Positions 23,341 to 36,175 of a stretch of 64,000 nt of DNA are shown piece after piece. The stretch covers positions 18,132,713 through 18,196,712 of the forward strand of contig CM035234.1 in assembly GCA_020226215.1 (NCBI GenBank), read 5' to 3'. The number at the start of each line of letters is the position of its first letter. Within the stretch, counting starts at the first letter, position 1. The stretch is from Sindora glabra. Its lineage: Eukaryota; Streptophyta; Magnoliopsida; Fabales; Fabaceae. A program made the position numbers and the translations under genes. Under the pieces are notes generated by a model that saw nothing but the letters and a program-made list of their open reading frames with translations, was not told the DNA's origin and ran no database searches.

Positions 23341-23521
23341 AATTATCAATTACTAATATCCAAACTCTGAACTATTTAATAATTATTATTTAATTTTGAG
23401 ATGATAATAAAATTAAAGAGTATTTTTATAAACACCAACCACATTTAATGAAAATCATTTTCAAAAAATGAAATTACGAAGTGGAAATAGAAAATATTTT
23501 CATAGACCAAACACAACCTAA

Positions 23522-24671
23522 ACCTTTTCTTTCTTCCACTTTCTCTCTTATTTAAATAACTATAATTAATTTTATATAAGTGCTAAAACACATTTCATTT
23601 CTCAAGTGGCATATATCATTTAATTAATCCATTGAGGACCCACTCTCCAAAAATAAATAAAGAGCAATTTCTTTCCAAATTTTCTATTTAGGATACAATT
23701 TTAGGGGAAAAATGCAGGATCTAATTAAATTTGACGGTAGTTGAATTTTTCTCGTAACAAATTTAATAATTTGAATTGATGTATTACGTTATATAAAATT
23801 TTAGCATTAATACCCATTATCATTTTTTTATTATGTGATTTTTCTTAATTGTCTTAATCAAGAGTCATATAATGTCATCCTATATTGGTTTATTGTGCCG
23901 TTTTTCACTTATAATTTTGCACTAATTTTCTTATTTAGCGTAGAATATCAATAATTCTCATTAATAATATAAAATGAAATAATATAAGTGATAAAACAAG
24001 GTATATAGACAAATTATTGAATCATAAAATTGATTTACCAAATTTTATTTTGTTTTCAAATGGATTTCATTTTAAAATTTTGTTTGGATTTAATTAAAGA
24101 GAGATTATTTAAGCTATTTTGACATCCATTAAATTTATCAAGGATTTCATTATAATTCATTTTCTTTGACCTAAAAAATGTTATATAAAATTTTTTTACT
24201 CTTTTTTATAAGATTATATTTACTATAATACCATTCAAATCTATATTTTTAACAAATTTCAAATAAAGGAATTCATTTGCAAACAAATTGGAATCATTAT
24301 CTTTTATATAATTTTCAAGTAATAAAATTCATTTGAAAATAAATTGAATTATTTCAATTTAAATGAAATGAATTCAATTTTAAAAATATTTTATTCCAAA
24401 TGAAGCTTGTGCAGACTCATAAATATATAAGACAGGGGATTAATTGACACTAATATATATTTACAAGACTTGCATCAAATCTTAAAATATTAATTTCTCT
24501 TCCATTAAATGACTAATATTAAATTAATGTGATTAGAAATGCATTTACCCATTGAATAATAAAATTCCTCTCATGTAACCCATTGTTAATAAAATTCTAC
24601 CTCTTTCTTTGAAGTGTTTTTTTTCTTTTATATTTTATAAATAGGCAATCTTTCTAATGCTTTCACATCTA
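23522..24671. other. Intergenic region
   Basis: AT-rich, no gene seen. Around 24040-24400 short segments such as tttcaaatggatttcatttt and aatgaaatgaattcaatttt look partly inverted, as in a decayed MITE, but no edges can be set. Confidence 0.4.
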
Positions 24672-24676
24672 GCCCT

Positions 24677-25053
24677 TGTAAAACTAATTTATGGATATAC
24701 AAAATATATAATTATATCCTATTGTATCAAAACAAGCTAAAAAGTAGAAGCCTACCTCCAACCATTGCTTTGCAATATGGCATGAAGAAGTTCCTGTAAT
24801 TCTGTAGTTAAGTGCTTCTGGGTTTTGGTCTATGCTTCTTTTGATGGTGTATTTAATTTTGAGAATGAAATTGTGCATTAAATCGAACCTGGGGACCCAT
24901 GTATATATTTATATCTACACAATCCTATCTTTTTCCATCAAAAGCTAAGATTTCAGTGGTTGTTGAGTAGAAAACTACTCCTCCTAGTTTTACTGACCAC
25001 ATTTAACAGAATGAATGTTGGTTTGTTTCCAATGTTCAAGGAAAATTATTACA
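24677..25053 (-). repeat. 3' LTR of copia B
   Basis: On the minus strand it begins TGTAATAATTTTCC and ends TTTTACA, retaining the canonical TG and CA ends. The purine-rich AAGTGAAAGAA at 25054-25064 is the likely polypurine tract. Confidence 0.85.
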
Positions 25054-25359
25054 TTCTTTCACTTGATCTGTAAAAAATAAATTATATTCCAAAGAAGAGA
25101 AAACTTAATGAATAGATCATAATAGTAGGTCCTCTATATATGAGTACTACCATTCATAGATCATGATACATTTTGCTTTCTTAACCCACTATAACTTAAT
25201 GAATAAGTTTTATACTTATTTTGGGTTCTCTTAATGCTAATTTTCTCTTAAATATAAATGTATACACTGAAATGAGAAAAACAACTTAAACTAAATAAGA
25301 GCTTTATTACCAATATGTATATATACATCAAAAACTGAATATGGTACTAAGTCCCATCC

Positions 25360-26580
25360 TTAATACATGATCCTAAACATTGATGGTGGCATACTTTTTA
25401 TGAAAGGATCAACTATCATTAACTCAGTGCTTATGTGTTCAATGGTGACTTTATTTTCCTTGACATGTTCCTGAATAGCTAAGTACTTGACATCGATATG
25501 TTTACTTTGACTTCCATTTTTGTCATTCTTAGCTAGAAAAATTGTAGTTGAGTTGTCATAATAAATCCTTAATGGCCTAGAAATTGAATCCATAATTTTA
25601 AGCCTAGAAATAAAGCTTTTTAATCATACACCATGCGAAGTTGTCTCAAAACAAGATACAAACTCAACTTCTATGGTAGAAGTAGCAATTGAGGTTTGCT
25701 TCACGCTCCTTTAAGACACGACTCTGCTAGCAAACATAAAAATGTATCCTAATATTGATTTCTAAGAATAAACACATCTAGCGAAATCCAAGTCTAAGCA
25801 ATCAATTACTTCAAGATTTTTCAATTTCTCTGTACATCAATATGTAGTGTTTGGTACCTTTAAGATATCTCATCACATTATTTATAGCTTTCCAATGATC
25901 CATTCCTAGATTACTTTGACATCTCCCTAACATTCAAACTACGAATGCAATGTCAAGTCTTATAAAAACCTAAGCATATATAAAGCTTCTAACAGCTGAA
26001 GTATATAAAATATTTCGCATTTATTCCCTCTCAAAGTCATTTTTCAGGCACTAATTCAAATTGAACTTGTCACCTTTTACATGCTATACTTGGTGAACAA
26101 TCTTTCATTTGAATTCTCTCTAAGACTTTATTGATATAGATTTCTTGTGATAAATTTAAAATTCCTTGATTTTTATTCTTATAGATCTTAATGCCAATCA
26201 CATAAGATGCCTCACTCATATCCTTCATGTCAAAATTCTTAGAGAGAAACTGTTTCACCTTATATAGCATTCCTTGATCATTGGTTACAAATAATATATC
26301 ATCCATATATAGTACAAGGAAATAGATTTTACTCCCACTGACCTTCTAGTATATACATTGATCCATGATATTTTCCACAAATCCAAAAGATGAAATAACA
26401 TCATGAAACTTACGATACCATTGGTGAGAGCCCTATTTCAATCCATATATGGATTTCTTAAGCTCGCATACCCAATGCTCATAAATACTAAAGGAAAAAT
26501 CTTTAGGTTGTTTCATATATACCTCTTCCTTTAGATCTCCATTAAAGAATGTCATCTTCACATCCATCTAATGCAGTTTA
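25360..26580 (-). pseudogene. Copia B reverse transcriptase and RNase H remnant
   Basis: The RT active-site box reads LYMDDILFVTN near 26310-26275, so the YxDD Asp pair is kept. FLSKNFDMKDM and IYINKVLERIQMKDC follow (26250-26090). RNase H is seen at 25360-25593 with YYDNSTTIFLAKND, SKHIDVKYLAI and the terminal VDPFIKSMPP that stands for the usual DPLTKGLP box. Between these parts the frame is broken by stops and shifts. The upstream palm (MDVKMTFFNGDL-like, about 26560) is also in pieces. The remnant cannot give a full product. Confidence 0.75.
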
Positions 26581-28090
26581 GGTTAAATTAGGCAACCAAT
26601 GCCATTATCACACGAAGGGAATCTTTTTGAGTAATTGATTCCTTCCTTTTGAGTAAATCCTTTGGCCACAAGCCTTGCCTTATATCTTTTGATATTAACT
26701 AATGAGTCCTTTTTCATCTTATGGACCCATTTACACCTAATCACCTTTAAACCATTAGGCAACTTAATAAGACCCTAAACTCCATTAAATGCCATGGAAT
26801 CTATCTCTTCTTTTATAACATTGTATCATAGTTTGGATTTTCTACAGTTGATGGCTTGTGAAAATGTCCTAGGGTCATTTTTAGCTCCTATATTATAGTT
26901 AGATTCTTGTAGGTATATAACATAATTACTAGGAATTGTCGGCTTCCTTTCCTTAGTTGATCTTATTAATGTTAGGTTAACATTCTCTTGAGGAGTGTAT
27001 TCCTCAATTGGTTGTTCAACAATTTTTTATAATTGTTTAACAGCCGGATCAACTTGCTCATGGTCAGCTAGTTATGGATTCTCAATGATTGGCGGTTCAA
27101 TACCCATTGGTACTTGAAGGGCATGGATCATAACTAATCTATCACTTGATGTGGAAGCTTGGGAACTAAAATAATCAAGTTTAGTATCTAAATGCTAAGT
27201 TTGATCACTCCTAATAATCAAGTCATTCTCAAGAAATTTTGTATTTCCTAATTCCATATTCCTAGTGCTATAAGATGGACAATAGAATCTATATCCTTTG
27301 GACCTTGCAACATACCCAATGAAGTAGTTAATTATGATCCTAGGATCTAATTTCTTTTCTTATGGATTGTAAACCCTGACCTTATATGGACATCCCCAAA
27401 CATGCATATGTCTTAAACTTGGTTTCCAACCTTTGTACAGTTCAAATAGTGTCTTTTTAATAGCCTTGGTTAGAACCTGATTAAGAATATACATAATCAT
27501 CTTAAGGGCTTCGGTCCACAAGGACTTAGGAAGTTTAGAGCTGCTAAGCATGCTTTGTATCATGTCCAACAGTGTTTGATTTTTTCTTTCAATTATACCA
27601 TTTTAGTCTAGAGACCCAGGCATGGTGTATTTGGCAACAATACTATGCTCTTGAAGAAATCTAGCAAATGAACCTAATACTCGTCTATCTTTAGTGTATT
27701 TACTATAATACTTACTACCTTTATCTCATCTCACTATCTTAATTTGTTTATCACATTGTTTCTCTACTTCTACCTTAAACACTTTAAAAGCATCAAGTGG
27801 CTCATTCTTATTGTTTAACAAATAGAGATACATATACCATGAGTAATTATCAATAAAGGTGATAAAGTATTTTGGACTACTAGAGTCCAAATTTGGATTA
27901 CAAATGTTTGTATATATGATTTCTAAAATAGTAGTACTCCTCTTGGCACCTTTCTTAGTCTTATTAGTCTATTTTCCCTTAATGCAGTCTATACAGGTAT
28001 CAAAGTCAATAAAATTAAGTGTACTAAATATTCCACTTTTTACTAAACTTTTCACCCTTTCTATTGAGATATGACTTATGACCTAGCCTA
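26581..28090 (-). pseudogene. Copia B integrase remnant
   Basis: At 27360-27569 the C-terminal part of the integrase core reads SLWTEALKMIMYILNQV and HMHVWGCPYKVRVYNP, matching the LWgEAl..YiLNrvp and H-vfGc segments of Ty1/copia integrases. Around 27600-28090 the core is present only in broken frames. The stretch 26581-27300 corresponds to the hydrophilic linker between integrase and RT and is full of stops. Confidence 0.65.
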
Positions 28091-28473
28091 TGGTGCCACA
28101 ACATAGAGAAAGCTTCATTAGTAACACATCTTTTAACACTTATGCTACTAGAAACATACATTGAATCATTAAGTATATTGTCTTGTAATTGAATTCAAAA
28201 AAGACCATAAAAAATTATACTATTGCCAACAAGATTAAACTTATAAAATAACTTAAACATACTATTCAGAAATTCAAAAGAATATCTAAATGGAAAAAGT
28301 TTTGAAATAGAAATTAAATTTCTAAAGAAACTTGGTACATAAAAAGGTCCTTTCCAAGATTAAACTAAAGCTACTATCTAAATCCAATCTACAAGTTCCT
28401 ATAACTTTAACTAGTGAGCCTATCTTATTGCTTGAATAGATGTACTGCTCATTGCCTACTAGCTTCCTTTAGT

Positions 28474-29330
28474 TTAGAAAGCCCTGTAAGGTATTAGAGA
28501 TATGGATTGTAGAATCAGAATCAATCCACCATGTGTTACTACTAACATTACCATATTACATTCATAACAAAAGTGTGAGATTGAAATACCTTTCTTTTCA
28601 AGCCAATTCTTAAATTTGTTGTAGTTCTTTATCGTGTGTCCCTTCTTCTTGTAGAAGAAACACTTAGACTCTTTCTTAATGTTATCTTGAATAGGTGTAT
28701 TTCCCTTTTCTTTTAGCTTGGCTTGCTTGTTGTCCTTTCCTTGTATTGCCATATTTGCACTTTCTCCCATTTCTACAATAAGCCTCTCCTTTTCTTGCAC
28801 ACATATGGATAGAAGTTTGTTGATTATTCATTTTTCCTTATGTGTGTTGTGGGAAATCTTGAAAGGTCCTTATTGAGGTGGTAGAGAGTTCAGGATGTAG
28901 TGCACAAGGAAGGATTTAGACATCTTAACCTCAAGTGTTTTTAATTGAGCTGCTATGTCCCTCATCTGCGTAATATGTTCTCGCACACCCGTTATGTTAG
29001 TAAGCTTCATGAATGATAACCTTGTCATTAGGGTGCTCGCCAAAGCCTTGTTTGAGGTTTCAAATTGTCCATATAGCCTTGACTAAACTTCGAACGTTTT
29101 GATACTCTTCAATAGACCTATGAATACTAGTAAATATCTTAGTTTTGATATACATCATGCTAAGGCGATTTGATCGCTTCCAATGCTTATAAAGTGCTAT
29201 TTTGGATGCACTACTACTATTTGTGAGTTTAAGAGGCTCATCTTTTCTAATTGCATCATCAACCTCCATCTACCCTAATTGGAGAAGAATATTCTCCTTC
29301 TATATCTAATAGTTATCATCAATCAATTCT
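28474..29330 (-). pseudogene. Copia B Gag and zinc-knuckle remnant
   Basis: Short frames cover Gag. The nucleocapsid knuckle at about 28677-28610 reads CFFYKKKGHTIKNYNKF where the family has C-x2-C-x4-H-x4-C. The first Cys and the His remain, but the second and third Cys are Tyr, both explained by G-to-A changes. The 5' leader, 29331-30525, is non-coding. Confidence 0.65.
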
Positions 29331-30525
29331 GGAACTTAAAAATAAAAAAATATTCAAAGGTTGAAAAGCTGCATAAAATTTACATGCTATGTCAATAATA
29401 TGAGATAATTAAATATTTCATATGACATGTCTTACCAATACAAAACATATCTATCAAAACATAGTCCTAGTAATAAATAAAACTGCCTGTAGGCATAGTT
29501 TTATTTAATTAAGCTTATGTACAAGATTGGTGAAACTAGCAAATTGTATCACCTATCTTAATTCCTATAGGTAGATTAAGGCAAAGGAAGATTTACTATC
29601 CCACCCTAATTAATCATATTAAATATGATAATATTCCTATGGGATAATAATTACCAAATCAAATATGATTAATTACAATTTGATGCCAATTTACCTCAAA
29701 TGATTATAACACTTTATGTATAATTTTAGAATAGTTAGAGATATTGTAGCTAAACTTTAATTAAACTAAATTATATGAATCACATGGCATCTTAGAAAAA
29801 TGTTTTATGTATAAATAATTTTTATCATAATAAGAATTAAACAATTAATTAATTAACCAAACTAAATATGATTAATCAATTAAATTTTCCTAATTAATTT
29901 AATCCAAATGTGTCAAGATAATGCCTAAAATAATATCTAAATATTAGGCATAAATTATTATGATACCAACATTATTATTATGAATTAATAAAATTCAAAA
30001 ATTAAAAACCTTCATACATTGTTATGTGGAAGTTCTTAATAGTAAGTTTGTAGGAGATCAGCAGTTAGTGATTTTTAATGCTGGCTAGTGATGCAGGTTT
30101 GAATCTTCCATGCAACATTCTAAGGTGTTTTCCTTTTTTTTTGTTGTTAAACCAGTCAAGGCCTAGAAAAATAACAACCCAACACAGCCCAAAAACCTTA
30201 AGTGAAACGACATTGTTTCAACAAGTGAAATCGTGCGTTCCACCAAATGCATAGGGTGGTCATCCTTGACCTCCCGTTAGGTCAATGCGACCAGGTAATT
30301 TTACATTTTAGAAACTTAGATGCTTTTGTTACAGGCCTGAAATATAACCTACAAGTTTTATGCAATTTTTTGCATGGTTTTCTTAATTTTTGAGCCTAAA
30401 TCTATCATCATCTCATGGGCTATCTACTCCTAGTCTCAAAAACATGGACAAACAACATGTAAATAGGATTCAAATTAAATACTATCCTCTATTTTTTCAT
30501 GTAACCGATAGCAAGGTAGAGGTAT

Positions 30526-30537
30526 TTTCAAGCTCTA
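30526..30537 (-). promoter_or_regulatory. Primer-binding site of copia B
   Basis: On the minus strand TAGTATTAGAGC follows the 5' LTR after a few bases. It agrees with TGGTATCAGAGC (initiator-Met tRNA complement) except at two positions, both transitions. Confidence 0.7.
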
Positions 30538-30545
30538 ATACTAAC

Positions 30546-30923
30546 TATAAAACTAATTTATGGATATATAGAATACATAATTATATCCTATTGCATCAAA
30601 ACAAGCCATAAGGCAGAAACCTACCTCCAACCATTGCTTTGCAATGTTGCATGAAGAAGTTCCTGTAATTCTGTAGTTGGGTGCTTTTGAGTTCTAGTTT
30701 ATGTTTCTTTTGATGGTGTATTTGGTTTTGAAAATGAAATTGTAAATTAAACTAAACTTGGGGACCCATGTATATATTTATATCTGCATGATCCTAACTT
30801 TTTCCATCAAAAAGCTAAGATTTTAGTGGTTGTTGAGTAAAAAATTGGTCCTTCTAGTTTTATGGACCACATTCAATAGAATGAATGTTGGTTTGTTGCC
30901 AAAGCTCAAGGAAAATTGTTACA
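30546..30923 (-). repeat. 5' LTR of copia B
   Basis: Homologous over its whole length to 24677-25053. The terminal CA on the minus strand has become TA. Confidence 0.85.
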
Positions 30924-30928
30924 GCCCC

Positions 30929-31396
30929 ACCAAGTATGTTAGTTGTCTTTTTTTCTTCCTCATTGGAGCTCTCATGTTTTACTTTTGTCAAAAATAGGGC
31001 ATTAGTAAACAAATAGTAATACGTTCATTTTTATTTTTTTCATTGTAAATATCATTTTTTCATTTTTACAACTTTTCTCTTTTAACATTCACATACTTAT
31101 TGGATATTAACTCATAATCTTTTATTATTTTCAGGTAAAATATTGGAGAATGAACAAAAGTAGACTGAGTTACAGATTGGTGAAAAATAGTTCTCCGATA
31201 AAATTTTGAACGTAGGAAAAATAATGTATACATCTAAATTTATCTTGAGATGATAAAGCAACATGTAATTAGAATAGTGATCACAAAAATTATGAAATAG
31301 GCTAGATCGCCAATAGATTGGTGACGGCTTGAAAGTTGAGTTGTGGTGAATTTGTTTTGTTGGATGACGATTGAGTCTTCAGAGCATAGGGTTGTA
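30929..31396. other. Intergenic region
   Basis: AT-rich spacer between copia B and the hAT-type MITE. No gene or repeat is recognised. Confidence 0.4.
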
Positions 31397-31404
31397 TTTA
31401 TTTA

Positions 31405-31692
31405 GGAGAAATATTTATGTAGTTACTATTTATCATGTCAATATTAGGCATTATTATTCAAATGCTACAAATTAATAATGCATAAATCTATTTTATTTAA
31501 CAATCAATTAAATATAAATAATAAATCAACAAAATTTATTACTAATTATAATGGGTGAGAAAGTTGACATAAAGTTGAGATAACTCATTATTGATTGTTG
31601 GATAAAATAAAACTACATATTATTAGTTGACAATATTTAAACGGTAATATTAAAGGATGACATGGTAGGTAGTGTTTACACAAATATTTTTC
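31405..31692. mobile_element. hAT-type foldback MITE, 288 bp
   Basis: A perfect 8-bp direct repeat TTTATTTA (31397-31404 and 31693-31700) flanks the element, the target length of hAT transposons. The two halves are inverted copies of each other for roughly 100 bases: the left starts GGAGAAATATTTATGTAG and the complement of the right end starts GAAAAATATTTGTGTAAA; further in, ATTTTATTTAACAATC and ATTTTATCCAACAATC match. It has no coding capacity. Confidence 0.75.
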
Positions 31693-31700
31693 TTTATTTA

Positions 31701-33179
31701 GTCCTCAAGTGATTATCAGGTCATTAGACATCATTTTGGGCCCAAGGAGAATCAACAAGTTAATTATCTCCATGCAGAATATTTTGCTTTTTCCTTCAAG
31801 TTTTTCCGCTAAACTTGGAACATCCTTTTCTCCTTCACCAGGTAACTTTATCATAACCTCTCCCTACTATCACAGATTGGAGGGGCAAGGCTTTCTTGTT
31901 TTAAATGAAGAAGGTGCTCTGACAAAAGAAGTTGGTTCTTTGACTTCTCACCTTCCAAGGTGCTCTGATAGACAATTTTTACTATATTTCTTTGGTAGTT
32001 CACTTTGGTAAAGAGAAACAGCTGAATAAATTATACAGAGGTAGAGTTGATGTACACTTTATTAGATCACACATCATGAAATTTAACCATTCCAACTACT
32101 AGAAGTCATCACAGCGAGAAGATTTTTGACAATGCCTAACCCTTTCTAGTCACCTAAGTGAAGGAGTTTTCTTTAAACAGAAAAGGGCATCATTACCTCA
32201 GACACGATCTTTTCCTAATTCCATTAGGAATGACATCATTCTTTCAACCAAAAAACTCCCACTTTCCAGGTGGAGTTGATCGGAATAGGTTGGAGTTTAA
32301 ACCAAAAAAATTCAAAATAATTTTACAGAAAACATCAACCTAAGAGATTTGGTTAAAATAAAAAATGCAATTTTTTAATACAAGATTTGAAGAAAAAAGA
32401 AATTATTTGAAGATATGAGAGCAATCTATATAGTTTTGAACATATGCGGTGCAGAAGAAAGGGCATGAAATATTTTACAATGAGAAGCACAAAGGCCATT
32501 GAGAAGTGGAGGGAGTGTGTGGGCCAATTTTAATTATAAATAGAAGAGAAAAATATGCTTTAAAGGGAAAGAGAGTTTGAACACTGACAATAGGTCATGT
32601 AAGTGGAGTTTTTTTTATTCAATGGGCACAACTGCAATCACATTAATTTAATATTAGCCATCAGATATAAGTGAAATCAGTGGTTGAAATATGGTGTGAA
32701 TCTTTTAGATTTATATTGGTGTTATTTGATATATATGCCAACTCCCAATTTTATGAAACTTGATCTAATCTGATCAATTGAATTGGTCGGAATGAGATTT
32801 AAGACACAAAGCAGGCCGGATATATTTAGGAACTTGAAGTAGACATTTATTCAAATTAACCTGCTGAAACCTGATCGAAACCAGGATGAACCACTGTTTC
32901 GACCTCCTTCCGAATTTTTCAATAAAAATGATGGGAAAAATGCATATGTGGGGCCCTCAAATTGCATACTTCTTCGATCTCTTTACACAACTTGACCACT
33001 TGGGTAAGTATTCTCCTTATTATACAAGGTGCAAAAATTATATTCATCAAATAGTCAAACAGTCTTATAAATTAAATTGGGCATTTTTTTAACTGTAACT
33101 TTAAATAATTAATTTAATTTATCTTATTTATTCCAAAATATGTATTAACTTGATTTAAATTATATGATGAATTTTAAAA
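31701..33179. other. Intergenic region, one unsupported open frame
   Basis: A 100-codon plus-strand frame at 31709-32011 and a 61-codon frame at 32158-32343 lie in sequence with less AT bias than the surroundings. Neither shows a domain, repeat or plausible splice context. They may be remnants of an unrecognised element. Confidence 0.3.
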
Positions 33180-33885
33180 AAAAAGGCAAAATAAAGTTTC
33201 ATGGCTATAAAAGTTGATATGGAAATTGGCCTTTGTTAAAGGATATTGGTTTTAATAACCATTTTGTTAAGCTTATCACGCATTATGTTTCTAAATGTAC
33301 TATGGAGGTAGTCTCATAAAGAATTTGTTTCTCAGATAAGGAGACTCTCTTTCCTCATTTATTTGTTCTATACCTTGAAAGATTGGCCTATGATATTGAG
33401 ACGGTCATTAATTCGAATCTATGGAAGCTTATTATGCTTGCAAGGAATGGTACTCCAATTTCTTATTCATTTTTTTAGATGATCTTGATCTTTTTGCACA
33501 AGTTTAGAACAAGCAAAAGTTAATAATCTTTGCCTCGATTTTTTTGTCTATTCTTTGCAGGGAACGTTAATGAAGAAAAATCAATAGTTTTCTTCTCAAA
33601 GAAAGTTAACCACACCAAAGCAAAGGAGACTGGAGAAGTCTTTGCATTCATAGTTGCTTCAGATTTGGGTAAGTATCTTGGAATACAAATGTGCCACAAA
33701 AAGGTTCTTAAGGTATCTTTCAATTTCATTCTCGAAAATGTCTCCCAAAGGCCAAGTGAGTGGAAGTAAAATTTTTTTCACTTGCAAGACAAATAAGTTC
33801 AATGAAGTTTGTTCTAATTACTATCCCTTAATATTGTGTGTAAACAAATAGATTGCCAACTTGTTGTGTGGGAGGTGATATGTGT
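33180..33885 (+). pseudogene. L1-type LINE reverse transcriptase, part 1
   Basis: Broken plus-strand islands follow the order of plant L1 ORF2: KDIGFNNHFVKLITHYVSKC (33239-33298), a decayed RQGDPLSP box, FVLYLERLAYDIETVI (33363-33410), an FADD-type box decayed near 33470, then an open stretch 33560-33769 with EEKSIVFFSKKVNHTKAKE, ASDLGKYLGIQMCHKKV and SFNFILENVSQR. These are the NxxKS..FFSKN and SDLGKYLGVP motifs typical of plant L1 elements. It is 5'-truncated, with no endonuclease domain seen, and interrupted after about 33885. Confidence 0.75.
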
Positions 33886-35540
33886 TTTCTTATACCAAAA
33901 ATTAGATTGAACTTTATTAAATAGATAGGATGAGTTTAGGTTAAATCTAAGGAATTGGATAATTAATAGATGACAAGAGAATATAAAAACAATGAGGTTT
34001 TATAGACACAATTAAATAGAATAGAACATAATGATAAATAGCAAAATTAAAAGAAAGAGAATCATAATAAACAAAATTATTAGCTCAAGAGACATTTTGG
34101 TCTTTAATCCATTGATTTATTCTAGACAATTCTTACAAAATTACTCTAATTTGATTAATTAGCTTGGGAATATTCCAACAACTAAATTAATTCTTTAGCA
34201 CTCAAGCAATAACATCAAGATTTAGGGAATTGCTAAAATGAATTAACAATCCAATCTAATATTAAATCATAAATTTTGATTCTAATTCTCTTAGGCAACT
34301 AATGATCTATACAAATGTCAAATCACTGAAGCTTAATTTTTACTCATTCATCAATTAATTATAACTAGTATCATAATTAATCTTTTAATTAGCAATAGAT
34401 CATAATAAATAATAAACTAAAAGGCCTTAACTAGCAAACAATTATCTAAAGTAGTTATAAACTTAAAAGAGTAGAGAATTAAAGGATATTCAAATTAGAA
34501 GCAAATCAATAAGATAGAATTGCATAATCAAATCGAATCAAGATTGGAAATCCCTTAAGGTAATGGAAGAAAGTTAGCCACTCCTGGTGGTTGAAAAAGG
34601 AAATCATAATAAGAAGAGTTATCTTTATTTTCCCTTTTTCTTTTCTAATTTATTGCTTTTAGAGGCACAAAACCTAAATAAATTACATCTCCTAAGCTAG
34701 AAAACCTAATGGGTTAGGTTAATATCTCTCTTAAAGTTATAAAGAATGAGACTTTGCTTAATTTGCAACCTTATAACCTAATTTATAACCTAAATTACTA
34801 CAAGACTTCACAATAGTGAAATCTTATAAGTCAACTTTCAGATAATATTTGACCATCAAAATGATATAATTTCATTAATCATCAAATATGAAAGCTATTG
34901 GTTTGGGTCTAAGTTAAATATAAGTATAGTTTCAACTCAATTAGACTCCTAAAGCTCTATGTATAGCCTAAAAATTGTAATTAGGTCACTTTGTGACCAA
35001 ATTTGAACCTCCAAACATTCGAACTAAGTTTCGCTCAAAATATAAAAGTTTTAAAACTTACTCTTAAATTTTCAGTGTCATAAAAATCATCCAATTTGGA
35101 CCCTTAAAAATCAACTATAGTTAGAAACAAAAAATAGTATCAAAATTTATTTTAATTGAATGATTCAATAATATTGCAAAATTATAACCTAATCATAAAA
35201 TAAGATCAATTCTATTAAATTAACCAAATGTAACTTCTTAAGAGGCATAAAATAAGAGAAAATAATATGGATAAATTTTTTCATATCAAATTCTCTCGCA
35301 TTTACCCTTTGCATATCCTTGGCAAAATACAAAATTTATTTTGAACTAAAGAGCAAAAGACTAGCTTTCTTATGACTTCAAGATCATAAAATTCACAAGT
35401 AAGAAAAACAATACAGTTCATCAAGAATTATAACACATTATAAATAAAAATTAAAACAAACTCAAAAAAAGTAATTAACATATTAATTTCATTTAAAAAG
35501 GATAGATCAAATTTGTAGATTAGTTTGACAAGTAGGTTAT
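33886..35540. other. AT-rich insert within the L1 remnant
   Basis: About 1.65 kb without coding signal separates the two L1 parts. It looks LTR-like (long non-coding, a TG near its left edge at 33876 and a TTTGACA near its right edge at about 35535), but the flanks do not give a convincing target duplication, so I leave the element type open. Confidence 0.4.
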
Positions 35541-36152
35541 GGAAAATCTATACATATAGAAAGTAGGTTTTGGTTTAAGGATGCAGGTCCACTCCTACAA
35601 CACATTCAAAAAGTTAGTGATATGAGATTACAAGACACTGCAACCTAAGATAGAGCTAAAGTTTAGGCTGTGTTTAACGTACTTGAACTCAAACATAGTG
35701 CCTTTTGTCTTTGTGTGATGCTCCTAATTGGCTAGCCTAGATGGGATCCTTTTAAGGGTTTTATACTACCAGATTGGATTACAAGCTCCTACAGGGCCAT
35801 GTAATTAGTGTCTCTCTTGGCAATATGTTTTGTTGATAAGAAATCTAGAAACTACATTTGCCCAATAGGTGGTTACCTTTCTTTGGAAGCTCTATAAAGG
35901 TGCATTCCCTTTAAAGGATGTTTTGATCCAAAGAAACATTCTATTAAACCAGACCTATGTCCTTTGTGAACATGAAATTGAGACCACTAACCATCTTTTC
36001 TTACAGTGCCAATTTGCTTGAGGTACCTAGTTTAGCTCTAGTCTAGCCATTTGTTCAAAATTATCCAACCACAGATGTCAAACTATGGATAACTAGTTAT
36101 CTTCAAGTAGCTATAGAGGGAGCTAGTTTAGTTTGAGAGTTAATTTTCTTGG
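35541..36152 (+). pseudogene. L1-type LINE, 3' part with zf-RVT domain
   Basis: Islands such as WFKDAGPLLQHIQKVSD (about 35570), WDPFKGFYTTRLDYKLLQG (about 35735) and LWKLYKGAFPLKDVLIQRN (35885-35940) are followed by C-EHEIETTNHLFLQCQFA (35968-36020). This is the reverse-transcriptase zinc-binding (zf-RVT) domain near the end of plant L1 ORF2, with C..C, H and C ligands partly kept (the first Cys of CPLC is lost). Several stops interrupt it. The 3' end is cut at 36153 by the RTE-type LINE; L1-like sequence may resume at 40581. Confidence 0.7.
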
Positions 36153-36175
36153 TTGTAATCATCTTGCCATTATCT
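36153..36175. repeat. Left target-site duplication of the RTE LINE
   Basis: A 23-bp sequence TTGTAATCATCTTG(C)CATTA(T)CT, repeated at 40558-40580 with two transitions. Long, variable target duplications are typical of LINE insertion. Confidence 0.85.

Larger units (their letters stand above)
22655..23518. mobile_element. Non-autonomous DNA element, PIF/Harbinger-like (2)
   Basis: The left end GGGTGCGTTTG pairs with the right end CAAACACAACC (complement GGTTGTGTTTG), flanked by CAA and TAA. It lies 57 bases from element 1 and has similar termini. Inside are a three-copy tandem repeat (22718-22975) and a stretch rich in ACC/ATC triplets (about 23020-23340). No transposase is seen. Confidence 0.5.
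24677..30923 (-). mobile_element. Ty1/copia LTR retrotransposon B
   Basis: Direct repeats 24677-25053 and 30546-30923 (377 and 378 bp) bound the element. On the minus strand they begin TGTAA(T/C)AATTTTCCTTG and end AATTAGTTTTACA (TATA in the 5' copy). Flanks GCCCT and GCCCC are a 5-bp target duplication with one transition. On the minus strand a primer site (30526-30537), Gag, integrase, reverse transcriptase and RNase H follow in the Ty1/copia order, all broken. Length is 6,247 bp. The LTRs are clearly diverged, so the insertion is not recent. Confidence 0.9.
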
